A DNA stretch of 32,925 bases from Roseburia sp. (GTDB lineage: Bacteria > Bacillota > Clostridia > Lachnospirales > Lachnospiraceae), in assembly GCA_023664265.1 (NCBI GenBank), contig JAMPFV010000031.1, forward strand, positions 1-32,925, in the 5' to 3' direction. A program made the position numbers and the translations under genes. Positions 31,300 to 32,925 of this stretch are shown here, in pieces. The notes below the pieces were generated by a model that saw nothing but the letters and a program-made list of their open reading frames with translations, did not search any database and was not told the origin of the DNA. Position 1 is the stretch's first letter. Each line of letters starts with the position of its first letter.

Positions 31300-32859
31300 T
31301 TGCGGCCGGCAGCCAAGATTCAGGCAGGATTGGAGGAGGCTATAGACGGGAGAATAGGGCGGTATAAAAGGGTACTGTTGGCAGCAGTGTGGCTGGTTAT
31401 CGCGCTTGGCATTTACCGGTGCGGCGTCACGGTGGATTTTCGGGAGGGGGAGAAGAAGGAGGAACGGGAGGAGACAAGGGATGCGGCTTCGGGAAGCGCA
31501 GCAGCGGAGGAACTGCAGGGCAGTCCGGCGGAGCAGGAGGAGCCTGCGTTTGACACGGATATCAGAGTGCTGATCAAGACGGACGGCTTTCAGGATATTT
31601 ATCATGGGGAGCTTTGCTTTGTGGGGACGGAGGGACTTGCGGTGGAGCAGGGTGAGAGCGTGACGGTGTACCCCGCGGGACAGGAATACCGGCTTGACGG
31701 GGAGTCGCTCCAAACGGGAGAGCAGGTTGTGGTGCGTCCCTGCGGGCAGGGGAAAATCCGGTGTCCGTCTGTTGTCCGGAGCGCGGACTGCGCGTATCGG
31801 GGACGAATGGAGTGCTATGGAACCGAGGCGGGGCTGGTGCTGGTCAACGAGCTCCCTGTGGAGGCATATCTTTACGGGGTGCTGCCGAGCGAGATGCCGT
31901 CCTCGTACCCGTTGGAGGCGCAGAAGGCGCAGGCGATAGGGGCGCGTACATATGCGTATTTTCATAAGAAGAGCTATGCGTATCCCGCGTGGCGGGCACA
32001 TGTGGATGACAGCACGGCTTTTCAGGTGTACATGAATATCGGGGAGACGGACACGGCCTGTCAGGCGGTGGACGAGACGCGGGGGCTTGTGATTACCTAT
32101 GAGGGAGAATTGATTCAGAGCTTTTATTATTCCACGTCGAGCGGCTGTAACGGTGGGGCGGCTGTCTGGGGGCAGGGAAATGATGCGGACGGGTTCCTGA
32201 CGGAGACGGGGGAGGCGGTCTTTGCGGAGAACAGCGCGGCGGGCGAGGAGCGCTACCGCGCATATATCGACGAGGGAAACCCACAGGATATCGAGTATCT
32301 TGAACCGTGGTATCGGTGGGAGTATGTAAAGGACTTGGGGGAGGAGGGAACACAGGCACTGCTCGAGACGCTGTATCAGATGTACCTGGAGCAGCCGGAG
32401 AAGGTGAGAATCCGCTCCGCCCTCCTGCGCGCGGAGCAGTTGACGCAGGAGCAGGGCATCAGGGATATTCGCGTGCTCCATCGGGAGAAGAGCGGGCTGG
32501 TGACGAGCCTGATGATAGAGACGGAGCATTTTCGCGTCAATGTGCGCACGCAGCACAGTATCCGGCGGGCGCTGGCCCGCGCGGGGGATACCGTGATAAA
32601 GAAGGACGGTTCCGCCTATCAGATGGGCGATATTCTGCCGAGCGATTATTTCTATATGGAAAAAATCTATGATAACAATGCGGGAAACGGGGATACTTTA
32701 GAGCAGGTGATCATACGCGGAGGAGGCTTGGGACACGGTGCGGGAATGTCGCAGAACGGTGCGAAATGTCTTGCCGCGCAGGGGCTTACCGCTTCGGAGA
32801 TTCTGGCATATTATTATAAGGGAAGCATTGCGCCTGTGGAAGAAGTATTTTCCGGTTGA
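31300..32859 (+). CDS. SpoIID/LytB-domain protein
   Basis: A 519-residue protein with one N-terminal membrane helix (RVLLAAVWLVIALGIYRCGV) after a short basic leader, then an acidic linker and the extracytoplasmic part. A beta-rich segment (residues 85-185) precedes the SpoIID core: ELPVEAYLYGVLPSEMPSSY, LEAQKAQAIGARTYAYFH, FYYSTSSGCNG, and the closing GGGLGHGAGMSQNGAKCLAA. SpoIID is a lytic transglycosylase that degrades stem peptides-free glycan during engulfment; vegetative LytB-like members also exist. This form is longer than SpoIID (about 340), with a roughly 120-residue insert. The TTG start at 31300 has AGGAAAG upstream; it is the only start in frame after a nearby stop, but is not certain. 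A separate promoter follows. Confidence 0.88.
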   Translation: MRPAAKIQAGLEEAIDGRIGRYKRVLLAAVWLVIALGIYRCGVTVDFREGEKKEEREETRDAASGSAAAEELQGSPAEQEEPAFDTDIRVLIKTDGFQDIYHGELCFVGTEGLAVEQGESVTVYPAGQEYRLDGESLQTGEQVVVRPCGQGKIRCPSVVRSADCAYRGRMECYGTEAGLVLVNELPVEAYLYGVLPSEMPSSYPLEAQKAQAIGARTYAYFHKKSYAYPAWRAHVDDSTAFQVYMNIGETDTACQAVDETRGLVITYEGELIQSFYYSTSSGCNGGAAVWGQGNDADGFLTETGEAVFAENSAAGEERYRAYIDEGNPQDIEYLEPWYRWEYVKDLGEEGTQALLETLYQMYLEQPEKVRIRSALLRAEQLTQEQGIRDIRVLHREKSGLVTSLMIETEHFRVNVRTQHSIRRALARAGDTVIKKDGSAYQMGDILPSDYFYMEKIYDNNAGNGDTLEQVIIRGGGLGHGAGMSQNGAKCLAAQGLTASEILAYYYKGSIAPVEEVFSG

Positions 32860-32861
32860 TT

Positions 32862-32890
32862 TTGAATGCATAAAAAGCTTCCTGTATAAT
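32862..32890 (+). promoter_or_regulatory. Promoter reading out of the window
   Basis: TTGAAT (32862-32867), 17 bp, TATAAT (32885-32890). It lies just after the SpoIID-like stop and drives whatever lies to the right. Confidence 0.75.
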
Positions 32891-32925
32891 TCAAAGTGTA
32901 GAGTTCAGTAAAGATTTACAAAAAT

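Noticed and set aside
1..32925. CRISPR array, tRNA or rRNA genes, integrase or transposase
   Set aside because: No regularly spaced repeats, cloverleaf or recombinase motifs were seen on either strand.

Overview
The window looks like a chromosomal segment of a spore-forming Firmicute, most likely a Lachnospiraceae-type Clostridium relative. This rests on AGGAGG-type ribosome sites, frequent GTG/TTG starts, a SleB-type cell-wall hydrolase, a SpoIID/LytB protein, an ATP-type PEP carboxykinase, dense ABC transporter/two-component modules and a Firmicute-like 6S RNA locus. Most genes have fairly high GC. Two stretches are visibly more AT-rich (about 1-2.1 kb, and the restriction-modification pair at 16.7-19.1 kb), consistent with horizontal acquisition.

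Region 1 (1-2.1 kb) is a small toxin-antitoxin scrapyard. It holds the 3' end of a holin-like type I toxin with a convergent antisense RNA and shared terminator, a Phd/YefM antitoxin with three 12-bp-phased GTAC operator boxes, a truncated YoeB-like toxin, an acidic unknown protein and a second short Phd/YefM-like protein. Region 2 (2.1-8 kb) has an XRE regulator with a membrane tail, a leftward group (AP2/degenerate HNH protein, zinc-ribbon membrane protein, TPM-domain protein), a SleB-type hydrolase, and a 407-residue protein whose motif order recalls the anthrax edema factor/ExoY nucleotidyl cyclase fold.

Region 3 (8-10.1 kb) is a YtrA-type GntR regulator with an ABC ATPase and permease, preceded by a perfect 16-bp inverted repeat that brackets the promoter. 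Region 4 (10.2-16.6 kb) is metabolic: threonine synthase, a small membrane protein, deoxyribose-phosphate aldolase, aminopeptidase P and PEP carboxykinase. Region 5 (16.7-19.1 kb) is an EcoRII-like restriction-modification pair (predicted site CCWGG). Region 6 (19.1-26.1 kb) has an AraC-type regulator divergent from a response regulator/histidine kinase/ABC ATPase/permease operon, followed by a convergent ABC exporter with an unusual short deletion in its nucleotide-binding domain. Region 7 (26.1-30.9 kb) has two proteins of unknown role and a second two-component system with tandem operator repeats. Region 8 (30.9 kb to the end) is the 6S RNA gene, a SpoIID-like protein and a strong promoter leading out of the window.

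The most unusual items are the possible edema-factor-like protein, the type I toxin/antisense module, the phased YefM operator, the AP2 protein with a dead-looking HNH core, and a short motif (core GGAAATTGCG) that recurs four times just downstream of intrinsic terminators. All functional statements come from reading the sequence and recalling protein families; no database search was run.
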